NCBI GenBank assembly: GCA_022843945.1
Contig: JALHMR010000010.1
Span: forward strand, 1 to 64,000
Length of the DNA: 64,000 bases
DNA from: Rhodospirillaceae bacterium
GTDB lineage: Bacteria; Pseudomonadota; Alphaproteobacteria; CACIAM-22H2
Direction: 5' to 3'
The notes below the pieces were generated by a model. It had not been told where the DNA came from. It saw nothing but the letters and a program-made list of their open reading frames with translations, and searched no databases. Within the stretch, counting starts at the first letter, position 1, and each line of letters opens with the position of its first letter. Position numbers and translations under genes: made by a program. Positions 1-8,471 of this stretch are shown here, one piece after another.

Positions 1-696
1 GGCGGCGCGGGCGACCGCGGGATCGCCGAATTGCGGACGCCAGGCGGCGATGCGGCGCGCGGCGCGGCTGGCATAGCCGGCCCCCAGCATCAGGCCGTTG
101 AGCGCCATGCGGCATTCACCGCGGGTCAGCGCCAGCGCGAAGACCAGAGCGGCTCCGGCGAGTGCGGCGGCGCCGACGGCGACGGCCTGCGCGCCGAGGC
201 CGAGGCCGGCGGCGCTGCGCACGACTCCCCCCAGGAACAGGTGACCGACCACCCCGCCGAGACCGAGATCGAAGGGCCGCGGCCAACCCTCGGGCGAGGG
301 CAGGGCCGACACGGCCATCGCCGCGAGCAGCACCATGATCGGCATCAGCGCGATGCGCAGCCACCAGAGCGGCAGGCGATGGGCGCGCAGCAGACGCCAG
401 CCCCAGGCGCCGAACAGCAAGGCGATCAGAACGGCGCCGAGACCGACGGTCTGCAGCAGCAGGTCGGCGACGATGGCGCCCGGCCGGCCCATGAGATTGC
501 GCAGGGTCGCGTCCGTCGCATGCGACAGCGACGGATCGGCGGGCGTGTAGCTGGCCAGGGCGATGGCCAGGGCACCGCCTCCGGCGATCAGCGCCAGCCC
601 GGCGCTCTCGACCAGGCGCTTGCGCAGGAAGGCGCCAGCCCCGTCGGGAAACAGGAAATTGCCCATGCGGGCATTCATCGTGGTGCGCGCGGCCAT
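1..696 (-). CDS. ftsK: DNA translocase FtsK, N-terminal membrane part (truncated by window edge)
   Basis: The reading frame stays open to the window edge, so only the first 232 codons are present. It begins MAARTTMNARMGNF and has four hydrophobic segments, at roughly residues 30-50, 68-95, 105-125 and 140-175. This is the 4TM membrane anchor of FtsK. The stretch SYTPADPSLSHAT after the first segment, then NLMGRPGAIVADLL, is typical of that anchor. The ATG is preceded by GGAGG with a 4-base spacer. FtsK pumps chromosome ends through the division septum and activates dimer resolution. The linker and the ATPase motor lie outside the window, so the call rests on the anchor only. Confidence 0.85.
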   Translation of the reverse strand, partial: MAARTTMNARMGNFLFPDGAGAFLRKRLVESAGLALIAGGGALAIALASYTPADPSLSHATDATLRNLMGRPGAIVADLLLQTVGLGAVLIALLFGAWGWRLLRAHRLPLWWLRIALMPIMVLLAAMAVSALPSPEGWPRPFDLGLGGVVGHLFLGGVVRSAAGLGLGAQAVAVGAAALAGAALVFALALTRGECRMALNGLMLGAGYASRAARRIAAWRPQFGDPAVARAA

Positions 697-710
697 GTTG
701 CCTCCGTGCG

Positions 711-1904
711 TTACAACACCCGGGCCATGCGGGTGAGGGCCATTTCAACAGTCTCGAGATCGTGGATCAGCGCCACGCGGATATAGGGCACGCCGCTATT
801 GCGGCCGCTTGGATCGGGGCGCGTGAGATAGGCGCCGGGCAGGACCTTGATCGCCGCCTCGGCCCACAGCTTCTTGGTCGCGGCTTCGCCGTCGCCGACG
901 TCGAGCCAGAGGAACAGGCCGGCCTCGGGCGTGTAGTAGCCCGGCCGCTGGCCGAGCACGCGCTGCGCCAGGGCGAACTTCTCCTGATAGGAGCGGCGGA
1001 TCGGCGCGACATGATCGTCGTCGTTCCACAAGGCCGTTGCCGCTTCCAGGATCGGCGATGGGGTGGCGGCGCAGCTGTAGCTGCGCAGCTGGCAGAGCTT
1101 GGCGATGGTCTGCGGCGCGCCGACGGTGAAGCCGGAGCGCAGGCCCGCCGCACTCGAGCGCTTGGACAGCGAATGCAGCGCCACGATGTTGTCGAGCGAG
1201 CCGCCGAGGCTGGCGGCCGCTTCGAGGATGCCGCCCGGCGGCGTGCCGTTGTAGATCTCGGCGTAGCACTCGTCGACGATCAGCATGAAATCATGCTGGC
1301 GGGCGAGCTGGATGGCGCCGCGCAGGTAGTCGAGGCTGGCGCAGGCTCCCTGGGGATTGCCGGGCGTGCACAGGTACAGGAGCTGCGTGCGCGCCAGCAC
1401 GGCGGGCTCGATGGCGCCCAGATCGGGCATGAAGCCGGTCGCCTGCGTCGCCGGCAGGAAGCGCGGCTCGGCACCAGCCATGACCGCGGCCCCGTAATAG
1501 ACCTGGTAGAACGGATTGGGCATCAGCGCGATCGGCCGCTCGCCTCCCTCCATCGGCGTGATGGCGAGGAAGGCCGCCTGGAACAGGCCCTCGCGGGTGC
1601 CGGCGCAGGGCGCGATCTGGCGCTCGGCGTCGATCATCCCCTTGGGCAGCTTGTAGCGGCGGGCCAGCCAGCCGGCGCAGGCGGCGCGGAACTCAGGTGT
1701 GCCGTTGACCGCGGGGTAGCGGTTCCAGCTTTCGGAGGGGCGATTGGTGATGATGTCGTGGATGAAGGCCGGTGGGGCGTGGATCGGGTCGCCCACCGAC
1801 ATGATCACGGGGGGGAGATTGGCGCGCGGCTGGACGGGCTCGAGCAACGTATTGAGTTTGGTGAACGCGTAATCACTAAGCAGTTCTAAGCGCTTATTGA
1901 GCAT
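711..1904 (-). CDS. PLP-dependent aminotransferase, class I/II (N-succinyldiaminopimelate aminotransferase-like)
   Basis: A 397-residue fold-type I aminotransferase, close to the usual family length. The N-terminal SVGDPIHAPPAF and NRYPAVNGTPEFRAA match the substrate-loop region of the DapC/AspC group. LIVDECYAEIY holds the PLP-ring aspartate and tyrosine, and ALHSLSKRSSAAGLRSGF holds the Schiff-base lysine. DapC-type members transaminate N-succinyl-LL-2-amino-6-ketopimelate in lysine and peptidoglycan-precursor synthesis. The exact substrate cannot be read from sequence, so no symbol is given. It lies 14 bases upstream of ftsK on the same strand, and the two may be co-transcribed. Confidence 0.85.
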   Translation of the reverse strand: MLNKRLELLSDYAFTKLNTLLEPVQPRANLPPVIMSVGDPIHAPPAFIHDIITNRPSESWNRYPAVNGTPEFRAACAGWLARRYKLPKGMIDAERQIAPCAGTREGLFQAAFLAITPMEGGERPIALMPNPFYQVYYGAAVMAGAEPRFLPATQATGFMPDLGAIEPAVLARTQLLYLCTPGNPQGACASLDYLRGAIQLARQHDFMLIVDECYAEIYNGTPPGGILEAAASLGGSLDNIVALHSLSKRSSAAGLRSGFTVGAPQTIAKLCQLRSYSCAATPSPILEAATALWNDDDHVAPIRRSYQEKFALAQRVLGQRPGYYTPEAGLFLWLDVGDGEAATKKLWAEAAIKVLPGAYLTRPDPSGRNSGVPYIRVALIHDLETVEMALTRMARVL

Positions 1905-2205
1905 TCTGAAACTCTAGCACGAGCCCCCGATTCGGCCGGAAGCGAAATCTCGCATGGCCAAAAAGAACAAACGGGCACAGTTGTGTCTGCCCTATTCTTA
2001 AAGTAATGGGTTAGGAGCAGTCAAACCCCCTGTATCTAGGGGCAGAGAACAGCGTTCTCCCCAAAATACCCGAGTCGCCCCCGAGTCGCGGAACTGAATG
2101 AGAACAAGCACTTAGCGATACTATATGAGGTAGCAGGGGAGGGGCCGGCCCTATGGAAAAATGTCGAGAATGGCCCCGTCGGGCCCCGATAACCGGCTTC
2201 CGGAC
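1905..2205. other. Repeat-rich intergenic stretch without a convincing gene
   Basis: No credible gene is visible here. The stretch holds several small symmetrical elements: a hairpin with arms CCCCT/AGGGG at 2027-2042, a hairpin with arms GAGAAC/GTTCTC at 2045-2059, and two direct copies of CGAGTCGC at 2071-2078 and 2082-2089, spaced 11 bases apart. It is upstream of the aminotransferase and downstream of the amtB terminator. Regulatory sites for the aminotransferase are the simplest reading. A small RNA cannot be excluded, but no clear promoter-terminator pair was found. Confidence 0.4.
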
Positions 2206-2232
2206 AAAAAAAGGGCGGCCCGAAGGCCGCCC
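2206..2232 (-). terminator. Rho-independent terminator downstream of amtB
   Basis: On the minus strand an 8-bp perfect stem, GGGCGGCC with loop TTCG and GGCCGCCC, is followed directly by seven T residues. The UUCG tetraloop, all-GC stem and T-run make this a textbook intrinsic terminator. It lies about 30 bases after the amtB stop codon. Confidence 0.92.
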
Positions 2233-2262
2233 TCAGTGACACACGGGACTAGGAAACGAGAG

Positions 2263-3588
2263 TTACTGGATGGTCTCGCCGTGCAGGGCGAGATCGAGGC
2301 CGTCGCGCTCGGCTTCTTCGCCGACCCGCAGGCCCATGATCACGTCGAGCACCTTGAGGATCACGAAGCTCACGATGCCGCAGTAGATGATCGTCACTGC
2401 GATGCCGTAGAGCTGGGTCATGACCTGGCCGGGGTTGCCGTCCAGCAAACCCGACGAGCCTTCCGGCGAGGTCGCGCTGACGCTGATGGCGCCCACCGCG
2501 AACACACCGGTGAGGATGGCGCCGGTAATGCCGCCCACCGCATGCACGCCGAACACGTCGAGCGAGTCGTCGTAGCCGATCATGCGCTTGAGGCTAGTTG
2601 AGGCCCAGAAGCAGACCACGCCGGCGACGATGCCGATGACCAGCGCACCGCCGGGGAGCACGAAGCCCGAGGCCGGGGTGATGGCCACCAGGCCGGCGAC
2701 CGCACCCGAGATGATGCCGAGCACCGACGGCTTGCCGCGCGCCATCCACTCCGCGAACATCCAGGACAGGGCCGCAGCCGCGGTGGCGATCTGCGTCACC
2801 GCCATGGCGAGGCCGGCGCGGGCGTCGGCGGCAACCGCCGAACCGGCGTTGAAGCCGAACCAGCCGACCCACAGCAGGGCCGCACCGATCACCGCGAGCG
2901 TCAGGTTGTACGGCGAGAAGTTGTCATGGCCGTAACCCTTGCGCTTGCCGAGCACCAGCGCCGCGACGAGACCGGCAATACCGGCGTTGATGTGGACGAC
3001 CGTACCGCCGGCATAGTCGAGCACACCGGCCGCGCCCAGGAAACCGCCACCCCACACCCAATGGGCCACCGGCACGTACACCAGGAACAGCCAGAAGGTG
3101 ATGAACCAGAGCAGCGCCGAGAACTTCATGCGGTCGGCCACCGCGCCGGTGATCAGGGCGCAGGTGATGATCGCGAAGGTCATCTGGAAGGTCATGTAGA
3201 CGCCTTCCGGAATGGTCTTGGCGAGGTCGCTGACCGAGTCGAGGGCGAGGCCCTTGAGGAAGAACTGCGACAGCGTGCCGATATAGGCGCCGTCGCCGGT
3301 GAAGGCCAGGCTGTAGCCGGCGATCATCCACAGCACCGTCACCAGGCAGGTGATGGCGAAGCTCTGCATCATGGTCGCCAGCACGTTCTTCTTGCGCACC
3401 ATGCCGGCATAGAACAGCGCCACGCCGGGAATGGTCATCATCAGGACGAGGGCCGTCGACACCAGCATCCACGCCGTATCGCCGGTATCGAGCTTGGGCG
3501 CGTCGGCGGCGAAGGCCTCCGGCACCACGCCCATGAGCGCCGCGGCACCCGCCAGAGCGAGGACCAGCCAGCGGACAGAAATCTTCAT
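2263..3588 (-). CDS. amtB: Ammonium transporter AmtB
   Basis: A 441-residue Amt/Rh/MEP-family channel that conducts ammonia/ammonium across the inner membrane. The chosen ATG has AAGGAG 6 bases upstream and gives a cleavable signal peptide (MKISVRWLVLALAGAAALMG, cleavage near AFA-AD), as in other bacterial Amt proteins. About eleven hydrophobic helices follow. Family hallmarks include DTAWMLVSTALVLMMTIPG near the mature N-terminus, a conserved first pore histidine region at AGGTVVHINAGIAGL, and FGVHAVGGITGAI with the second. The C-terminus (LRVGEEAERDGLDLALHGE) is the cytoplasmic tail that binds P-II. An upstream extension to 3687 is open but lacks the signal-peptide start. glnK lies upstream on the same strand, separated by 443 bases. 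Confidence 0.96.
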   Translation of the reverse strand: MKISVRWLVLALAGAAALMGVVPEAFAADAPKLDTGDTAWMLVSTALVLMMTIPGVALFYAGMVRKKNVLATMMQSFAITCLVTVLWMIAGYSLAFTGDGAYIGTLSQFFLKGLALDSVSDLAKTIPEGVYMTFQMTFAIITCALITGAVADRMKFSALLWFITFWLFLVYVPVAHWVWGGGFLGAAGVLDYAGGTVVHINAGIAGLVAALVLGKRKGYGHDNFSPYNLTLAVIGAALLWVGWFGFNAGSAVAADARAGLAMAVTQIATAAAALSWMFAEWMARGKPSVLGIISGAVAGLVAITPASGFVLPGGALVIGIVAGVVCFWASTSLKRMIGYDDSLDVFGVHAVGGITGAILTGVFAVGAISVSATSPEGSSGLLDGNPGQVMTQLYGIAVTIIYCGIVSFVILKVLDVIMGLRVGEEAERDGLDLALHGETIQ

Positions 3589-3737
3589 CGGGTTCTCCTT
3601 GAGCCTGTTGACGGGTGACGCGGCCCGGCCGTCGCAGCCGCACCCCATACCCCCTTGGATAAGCGCAAGCCCCCTCAAGTCACCCAATACGAGGGTCCAC
3701 CCTGATAAGGAGGCCTGCCCTGACAGCCCTCGGAAAA

Positions 3738-3753
3738 TCCAAGATTCGTGCCA
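3738..3753 (-). promoter_or_regulatory. Sigma-54-type -24/-12 promoter candidate upstream of amtB
   Basis: The minus strand reads TGGCACG-AATC-TTGGA. It matches the sigma-54 consensus TGGCACG-N4-TTGCW at every informative position except the C of the -12 GC. Transcription would start near 3728, leaving a leader of about 140 nt before amtB. Ammonium transporter genes are classic NtrC/sigma-54 targets, which supports the reading. I did not find clear NtrC half-sites by eye. Confidence 0.5.
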
Positions 3754-3873
3754 CTTTCACGATGGGGACCGGCCCGCCTTAAGGGGTGCGGATGGGCCGT
3801 TAAGCAGACAGTCGGCCGCCCGCCGGGCTCTAGACCGGTCGAAGCTGCTTAAAAACGGGTCGCGTGGGGAGGG

Positions 3874-3894
3874 TCTGCCCTATTTTTGGGCAGA
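3874..3894. repeat. Perfect inverted repeat between glnK and amtB
   Basis: TCTGCCC and GGGCAGA form perfect 7-bp arms around a 7-base TATTTTT centre, about 120 bp upstream of the putative amtB -24/-12 element. That is a plausible place for an enhancer-type activator site, but the sequence does not resemble the NtrC consensus. A related sequence, GTCTGCCCTATT, occurs once more at 1985-1996. Apart from this repeat, the glnK terminator and the amtB promoter candidate, I see nothing in the 443-bp glnK-amtB gap. Confidence 0.45.
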
Positions 3895-3965
3895 AACGGC
3901 CGTCGAGGGTGAGGCGAAGCGGGGGCCGGCGAGCCAGCACGCTTCAAAGCGGTGATCGTCGCGAT

Positions 3966-4013
3966 AAAAAGGCAACAGACTGCGCCCCGGTATCACCGCA
4001 GCGCAGCCTTGCC
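3966..4013 (-). terminator. Intrinsic terminator downstream of glnK
   Basis: On the minus strand GGCAA pairs with TTGCC, and inside it GGCTGCGC pairs with GCGCAGTC (one G-U pair), with a small bulge and a loop of about 15 bases. The stem is followed by TTTTTAT. It starts about 18 bases after the glnK stop, so glnK can be transcribed alone without running into amtB. Confidence 0.75.
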
Positions 4014-4031
4014 GGACCCTGTAGCCGTCGT

Positions 4032-4439
<408 letters not shown>

Positions 4440-4559
4440 CTAGCACAGGCGCTAGCCGGGCCTCCAAACCGGTTGTTTCAAGAAACATGCCGTTATGGGG
4501 CCCCGGCCACGTCCCGTGACTCTCGACAGGGTAAGGGCGGCCGGGCCAAGCTGCGAAGA

Positions 4560-5834
4560 ATGAGCGAGATTTCTGCCAAGCCAACCGCCCCGGGAGGCTC
4601 GGGTGACGTCCTGGTCGTGGGCGGCGGGCTCGTCGGCCTGTCCCTGGCGCTCGCCCTGGGCGGCGCGGGCTTGCGGGTCACCGTGGTCGATCGCGAGCGG
4701 CCGGCGGCGGCGGCCGACGACCGCTTCGACGGGCGGGCCTCGGCCATCGCCTGGGGTTCGTCCCGCGTGTTGCGCGCCGTCGGTCTGTGGCAGGCGCTGG
4801 ACCGGCACGCCCAGCCGATCCGCGACATCCGCGTCTCGGACGGGGACTCGCGGCTGTTCCTTCATTACGACCACCGCGAGGTCCGGCTCGGGGATGCCGG
4901 GGAGGCGCCGCCACTGGGCTATATCGTGGAGAACCGTTTCATCCGCCGCGCGCTCTACGCGGCTGTCGCGGCCCGGCCGGAGATCACCCTCCTCGCCCCC
5001 GCGGAGCTGCTGAAGCTCGATCGCGAAGCCGGCCATGTCAGCGCGACGCTGGCCGACGGGCGGCGCTTACGCGCCGCCCTGGCGATTGCCTGCGACGGCG
5101 CCGAATCGCCGCAACGCGCGGCCGCCGGCATCGGCGTGGTGCGCTGGCGTTACGAGCAGGCAGGTATCGTCTGCTCGATCAGCCACCAGGAGCCGCACCA
5201 CGGCGTGGCGCATGAGCGCTTTCTGGGTGCCGGGCCCTTTGCCGTGCTGCCGTTGCCGGACGGCGAGGACGGGACGCATCGCTCGTCGATCGTCTGGACC
5301 GAACGCGCGGATCTGGCGCCGGCCATGCTGAAGCTCTCCGACGGGGAGTTCGCCGCCGAGATCGAGCAGCGCTTCGGTCCGCATCTGGGACGGATCGCGG
5401 TCGCCGGCCCGCGCTGGTCCTATCCGCTCGGCCTGCTGCATGCCGAACGCTATGTCGCCCACCGCCTGGCGCTGGCCGGCGATGCCGCGCACCGCATCCA
5501 TCCCATCGCCGGCCAGGGACTCAACCTCGGTCTGCGCGACGTCGCGTCGCTCGCCGAGTGCATCGTCGATGCGGCCCGACTCGGCCTCGATATCGGTTCG
5601 GCCGGGGCGCTCGAGCGCTACGAGCGCTGGCGCCGGGTCGACAGCCTGATGCTGGTCGGCGTGACCGACGGCCTCAACCGGCTGTTCTCCACCGATCTGG
5701 CGCCCGTCCGGCTGGCCCGCGATATCGGGCTCGGCGTGGTCAACGCCCTGCCGCCGCTCAAGCGGCTTTTCATGCGCCACGCCATGGGCATGGTCGGCGA
5801 CCTGCCGCGCCTGGTGCGGGGCGAGGCGCTTTAG
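4560..5834 (+). CDS. UbiH/UbiF-family FAD-dependent ubiquinone-biosynthesis hydroxylase
   Basis: A 424-residue class A flavoprotein monooxygenase. The N-terminal dinucleotide motif GGGLVG (residues 21-26) and VTVVDRE bind the FAD ADP part. GYIVENRFIRRAL and CDGAESPQR follow, and GDAAHRIHPIAGQGLNLGLRD (around 300-320) is the second FAD signature, diagnostic for the UbiH/UbiF/VisC/COQ6 group. These enzymes hydroxylate the ring of ubiquinone precursors at the membrane. Which ring position is modified is not deducible. The ATG at the MSEISAK start was chosen, because the open extension upstream lies antisense to glnK. Its stop overlaps the stop of the convergent glycosyltransferase. Confidence 0.88.
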   Translation: MSEISAKPTAPGGSGDVLVVGGGLVGLSLALALGGAGLRVTVVDRERPAAAADDRFDGRASAIAWGSSRVLRAVGLWQALDRHAQPIRDIRVSDGDSRLFLHYDHREVRLGDAGEAPPLGYIVENRFIRRALYAAVAARPEITLLAPAELLKLDREAGHVSATLADGRRLRAALAIACDGAESPQRAAAGIGVVRWRYEQAGIVCSISHQEPHHGVAHERFLGAGPFAVLPLPDGEDGTHRSSIVWTERADLAPAMLKLSDGEFAAEIEQRFGPHLGRIAVAGPRWSYPLGLLHAERYVAHRLALAGDAAHRIHPIAGQGLNLGLRDVASLAECIVDAARLGLDIGSAGALERYERWRRVDSLMLVGVTDGLNRLFSTDLAPVRLARDIGLGVVNALPPLKRLFMRHAMGMVGDLPRLVRGEAL

Positions 5835-6814
5835 CTCGGTTTGAACAGGGCGCGCGACGGCCGCAAGGCACCGTCGACGATCGCGCACCCTTTAAGCAGA
5901 TAGGTGACCCAGACGATCGGCAGGTACGGCCAGTCGCCAGGCCATGCGGTAAGCCAGGCCCGCATGTTCAGCCAGGTGGCCAGCACGGCGTAGAGCGGGA
6001 TACAGGGAACGAACAACCCGACAAACAGCAGGCGCCGACCGATCCCATCCTCCGGCCGCCCGAAGCGCACGAAATACGTGTGCCGTCCCCACTGGAGCTG
6101 GTGGGCGAGAAATCCCTTGAGGTCTGATCGATCGCGATGGGCAATGACCGGCTCCGGCACGAAGCGGATGCGGCCGCCGGCCTCACGAAGTCGCGCGACG
6201 AAGACGACGTCCTCGCCGGTCCGGAGCCGCTCGTCGAAGACATCCGTTTCGCGCAGGCGGGTCAGCTTCAAACTCATGTTTGTCGTCGGTATATGCACTG
6301 TGCCGACAACGTCGCGCGCGCCCGCCGACGGGATCGACGTGAACCACGACATCATGCGATCCAGTCGTGCCCAGATGCCGCTTCCCGTACCCTCGATCCC
6401 GCCTCCGATGCAGATCGCGTCGGGAGTCTCGCGATGACGAGCGAGATGCCCGTCGACGAAGCCAGCGGCGGGCCGGCAGTCGCCATCAAGCAGGATGGTC
6501 GTCTCGATGCTGTTCTCCCGGCACCAGCGAAGCGCCGTGTTTCGGGCGGCTCCCGCTCCTCGCCGGAGTGCGTGACGCAGGATGATCACGCGGGCATCGG
6601 CGGCCCAGGACTCGAATGCGGGGCTCGCCTCCAGTGACGGGCTGCAGCCGTCGTCCACGAGGACAAGTCGCGCGCCGCCCGGCAGATCGCGAAGGGTGTG
6701 GCTGACGGTATCGATCAGCTCGGCCGCCATTCCCGCAAAGGGGACAATGACGGCTGTGCGCGCGGCGTCGCCGCGCCAGTCAGCGGACCGGCTGCCAGGC
6801 AAGCTTCGGGACAT
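5831..6814 (-). CDS. Glycosyltransferase family 2 protein
   Basis: A 327-residue GT-A glycosyltransferase. The N-terminal TAVIVPFAGM and LVLVDDGCS are the nucleotide-binding strands, TTILLDGDCRP holds the metal-binding DxD-like motif, and DERLRTGEDVVFVARL is the acceptor/catalytic ED region. Hydrophobic segments near the C-terminus (LLFVGLFVPCIPLYAVLATWL and WPYLPIVWVTYLL) suggest membrane association, as in GT2 enzymes acting on lipid-linked or surface sugars. It overlaps the 3' end of the radical SAM gene by 35 bases, so the two are probably translationally coupled. Donor and acceptor are unknown. Confidence 0.82.
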   Translation of the reverse strand: MSRSLPGSRSADWRGDAARTAVIVPFAGMAAELIDTVSHTLRDLPGGARLVLVDDGCSPSLEASPAFESWAADARVIILRHALRRGAGAARNTALRWCRENSIETTILLDGDCRPAAGFVDGHLARHRETPDAICIGGGIEGTGSGIWARLDRMMSWFTSIPSAGARDVVGTVHIPTTNMSLKLTRLRETDVFDERLRTGEDVVFVARLREAGGRIRFVPEPVIAHRDRSDLKGFLAHQLQWGRHTYFVRFGRPEDGIGRRLLFVGLFVPCIPLYAVLATWLNMRAWLTAWPGDWPYLPIVWVTYLLKGCAIVDGALRPSRALFKPS

Positions 6815-7805
6815 TCATCGGGTTGAACAGGATGCTGCCCAGCATGGCGCAGTTATGGGTGCAATGACAGGCGCCCTTTTCGATGGCGGCAACCTGATCC
6901 TTGAGGGCGGCGCTGCCGTGGATATCGCTCCAGCTCTGCGTCCGCAAATCGCCGATCGACGGCAGCATCTCGCAGGATGACACCCGCCCATCCGCCCAGA
7001 CCACCATGTGGAACTTGCCGGCCTGGCACGGGATGACCTGCCGCTCCTCTTCGATCGTCGCCAGCGAGGTCTTCCAGAGATAGCGATGGTAGTTGCGCAG
7101 AATGCGGGCCGACGCCGGATTACGCCCATAGTCGTAGGTGCCGAGGATGGCGAATATGTCGGGGGCCATCTGTCGCAGCAGCGTCAGCGGCGGCAGGACG
7201 ACACCCGCGTCGAGCGTCGCGCCACGCAACAGGATGATGGAGTGAAAATCAGGTTTCCGGTCGCGCACCAGCCGCATCAGGGGCAGCAGCTCTTCGACGT
7301 TGTGGTTGGTCACCACGGTGTTGATCTTGATCGAGATCCCGCCAAGCTTTCGCAGGCGCTCGACGGTTCGCCAGACCTGCTCCCAGTTCCCCGGCTCCTT
7401 GCGGATGCGCTCGTGGGTTTCCTGAAGACCATCGAGACTCAGCGAAACGGCAATCTCCGCGTCGGTTCGGCGGCGCAGGCGGGTCAGTGACTCGATGGCA
7501 AGGTCCGGCAGCGAGCCGTTGGTCGGAATTTGAATCACCCGGGCGTCGAAGCAGCCGATGATCTCCGCGAGATCCTTGCGCAGGAACGGCTCGCCGCCGC
7601 CGATATCAAGCCAGAAAAGGCGCCCCGCTTCCTTGCCGAGAGTCTGATAGTCGGCAAGCCGGAGGTCCTTCTTCGGCGAAAAATCGATGAAGCAGTGCTC
7701 ACAGCGGAAATTGCAATGATTCGTCACGTGGACGATCAGGTGCTGGAGATTGCGCCTGACGAGATATTCGCCAAAGGCGCGCGCAAACGCTGAAGCAGTG
7801 GGCAT
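6780..7805 (-). CDS. Radical SAM protein with SPASM-like C-terminal cysteine region
   Basis: A 341-residue radical SAM enzyme. CNFRCEHC gives the [4Fe-4S] ligands C31, C35 and C38. DIGGGEPFLRKDL is the SAM-binding GGE region. C-terminal cysteines (IPCQAG, SSCEMLPS, CHCTHNC) resemble a SPASM/Twitch auxiliary cluster domain, known from peptide-modifying and some sugar or lipid-modifying enzymes. The ATG at 7805 is preferred to an in-frame TTG at 7817, because a perfect TATAAT lies at 7829-7834 and the TTG would leave almost no leader. The coupled GT2 gene downstream suggests a glycan or glycolipid role. The reaction is unknown. Confidence 0.85.
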   Translation of the reverse strand: MPTASAFARAFGEYLVRRNLQHLIVHVTNHCNFRCEHCFIDFSPKKDLRLADYQTLGKEAGRLFWLDIGGGEPFLRKDLAEIIGCFDARVIQIPTNGSLPDLAIESLTRLRRRTDAEIAVSLSLDGLQETHERIRKEPGNWEQVWRTVERLRKLGGISIKINTVVTNHNVEELLPLMRLVRDRKPDFHSIILLRGATLDAGVVLPPLTLLRQMAPDIFAILGTYDYGRNPASARILRNYHRYLWKTSLATIEEERQVIPCQAGKFHMVVWADGRVSSCEMLPSIGDLRTQSWSDIHGSAALKDQVAAIEKGACHCTHNCAMLGSILFNPMNVPKLAWQPVR

Positions 7806-7828
7806 CGGACAATCCAAGGATCGGCGGT

Positions 7829-7848
7829 ATTATATCCGCGAATCGCGG
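7829..7848 (-). promoter_or_regulatory. -10 element TATAAT flanked by a palindromic operator candidate
   Basis: The minus strand has a perfect TATAAT (7829-7834), and next to it, in the spacer, a 13-bp palindrome CCGCGA-A-TCGCGG (7836-7848). No good -35 hexamer is present at 16-18 bp, which is common for activator-dependent or repressed promoters. It would drive the radical SAM/GT2 pair. The divergent small-protein gene begins 66 bp away and may share the site. Confidence 0.45.
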
Positions 7849-7913
7849 CCAGAGGCATCGCCGTATTGGCTGGGCTTTGTGGCACCGGATTCGCCAAACG
7901 GGGGAGGTCTGGC

Positions 7914-8471
7914 ATGCTGCGGAGACCGGCGCAGGATCCTTGGAGCTGGAACTACGACATCATCGCAAGCCAGCGCGACGGACGTTTCTATCTCCGTATC
8001 GCCGAGCTGAACCTGATCGTCGAGGATGCCGATCTTCTGGGTGCCCATGTTCGGCTGGAGCGGGCGAAGCGCGAATTATTCGAGAGGTCGGCGACGCTCG
8101 ATGTGGCGGTTCCGCCACCCCGGGACATCGCCCTGCGGCAGGATCTCCGGCGAGCGACGCTGCCGTTTCTCATCAAAACAGCCGCGGTTACGCTCATGGC
8201 CGCGATCCTGATCGCGGCCTCGGCGGTGTCCGTTCACTACGCCTTGGAAGGCTCCCTGCGCTCCGCCGCGCAGCGCACGGGCCGCGCCGCGATCGAGCAG
8301 GTCATACGCGGTCTCGAGGATGTCGGGCGTCGCGACCTGACGCCCGAGCGGGCGGAACGGTTGCGCGCTTCCCTGCGGGGGGCGGTGCCGGTTCTGAAGC
8401 CGTTCATCGACGAATTGCGGCCCCTCTTCGCCGCCGATGCGGTCGACGCCGGCAGCGGCGCAAGCCGCTAG
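7914..8471 (+). CDS. Small protein of unknown function with one transmembrane segment
   Basis: A 185-residue protein. The ATG chosen has GGGGAGG 6 bases upstream, while upstream codons in the frame lack such a site. The N-terminal half (PWSWNYDIIASQRDGRFYLRI) looks soluble and charged. One clear membrane helix lies at about residues 87-108 (AAVTLMAAILIAASAVSVHYAL), and the remaining tail is alpha-helical, rich in R, E and L, and ends in an acidic stretch. I do not recognise the family. It is divergent from the radical SAM gene, and its stop shares the CTAG tetranucleotide with the convergent membrane protein. Confidence 0.6.
   Translation: MLRRPAQDPWSWNYDIIASQRDGRFYLRIAELNLIVEDADLLGAHVRLERAKRELFERSATLDVAVPPPRDIALRQDLRRATLPFLIKTAAVTLMAAILIAASAVSVHYALEGSLRSAAQRTGRAAIEQVIRGLEDVGRRDLTPERAERLRASLRGAVPVLKPFIDELRPLFAADAVDAGSGASR

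Noticed and set aside
2036-2242. A short minus-strand open frame before the DapC-like gene
   Set aside because: It runs through the amtB terminator hairpin, has no ribosome site and its product matches nothing.
3589-3737. NtrC-binding sites upstream of amtB
   Set aside because: I found no GCACyA-N5-TGGTGC type half-sites by eye. Only the -24/-12 element and the unrelated dyad are supported.
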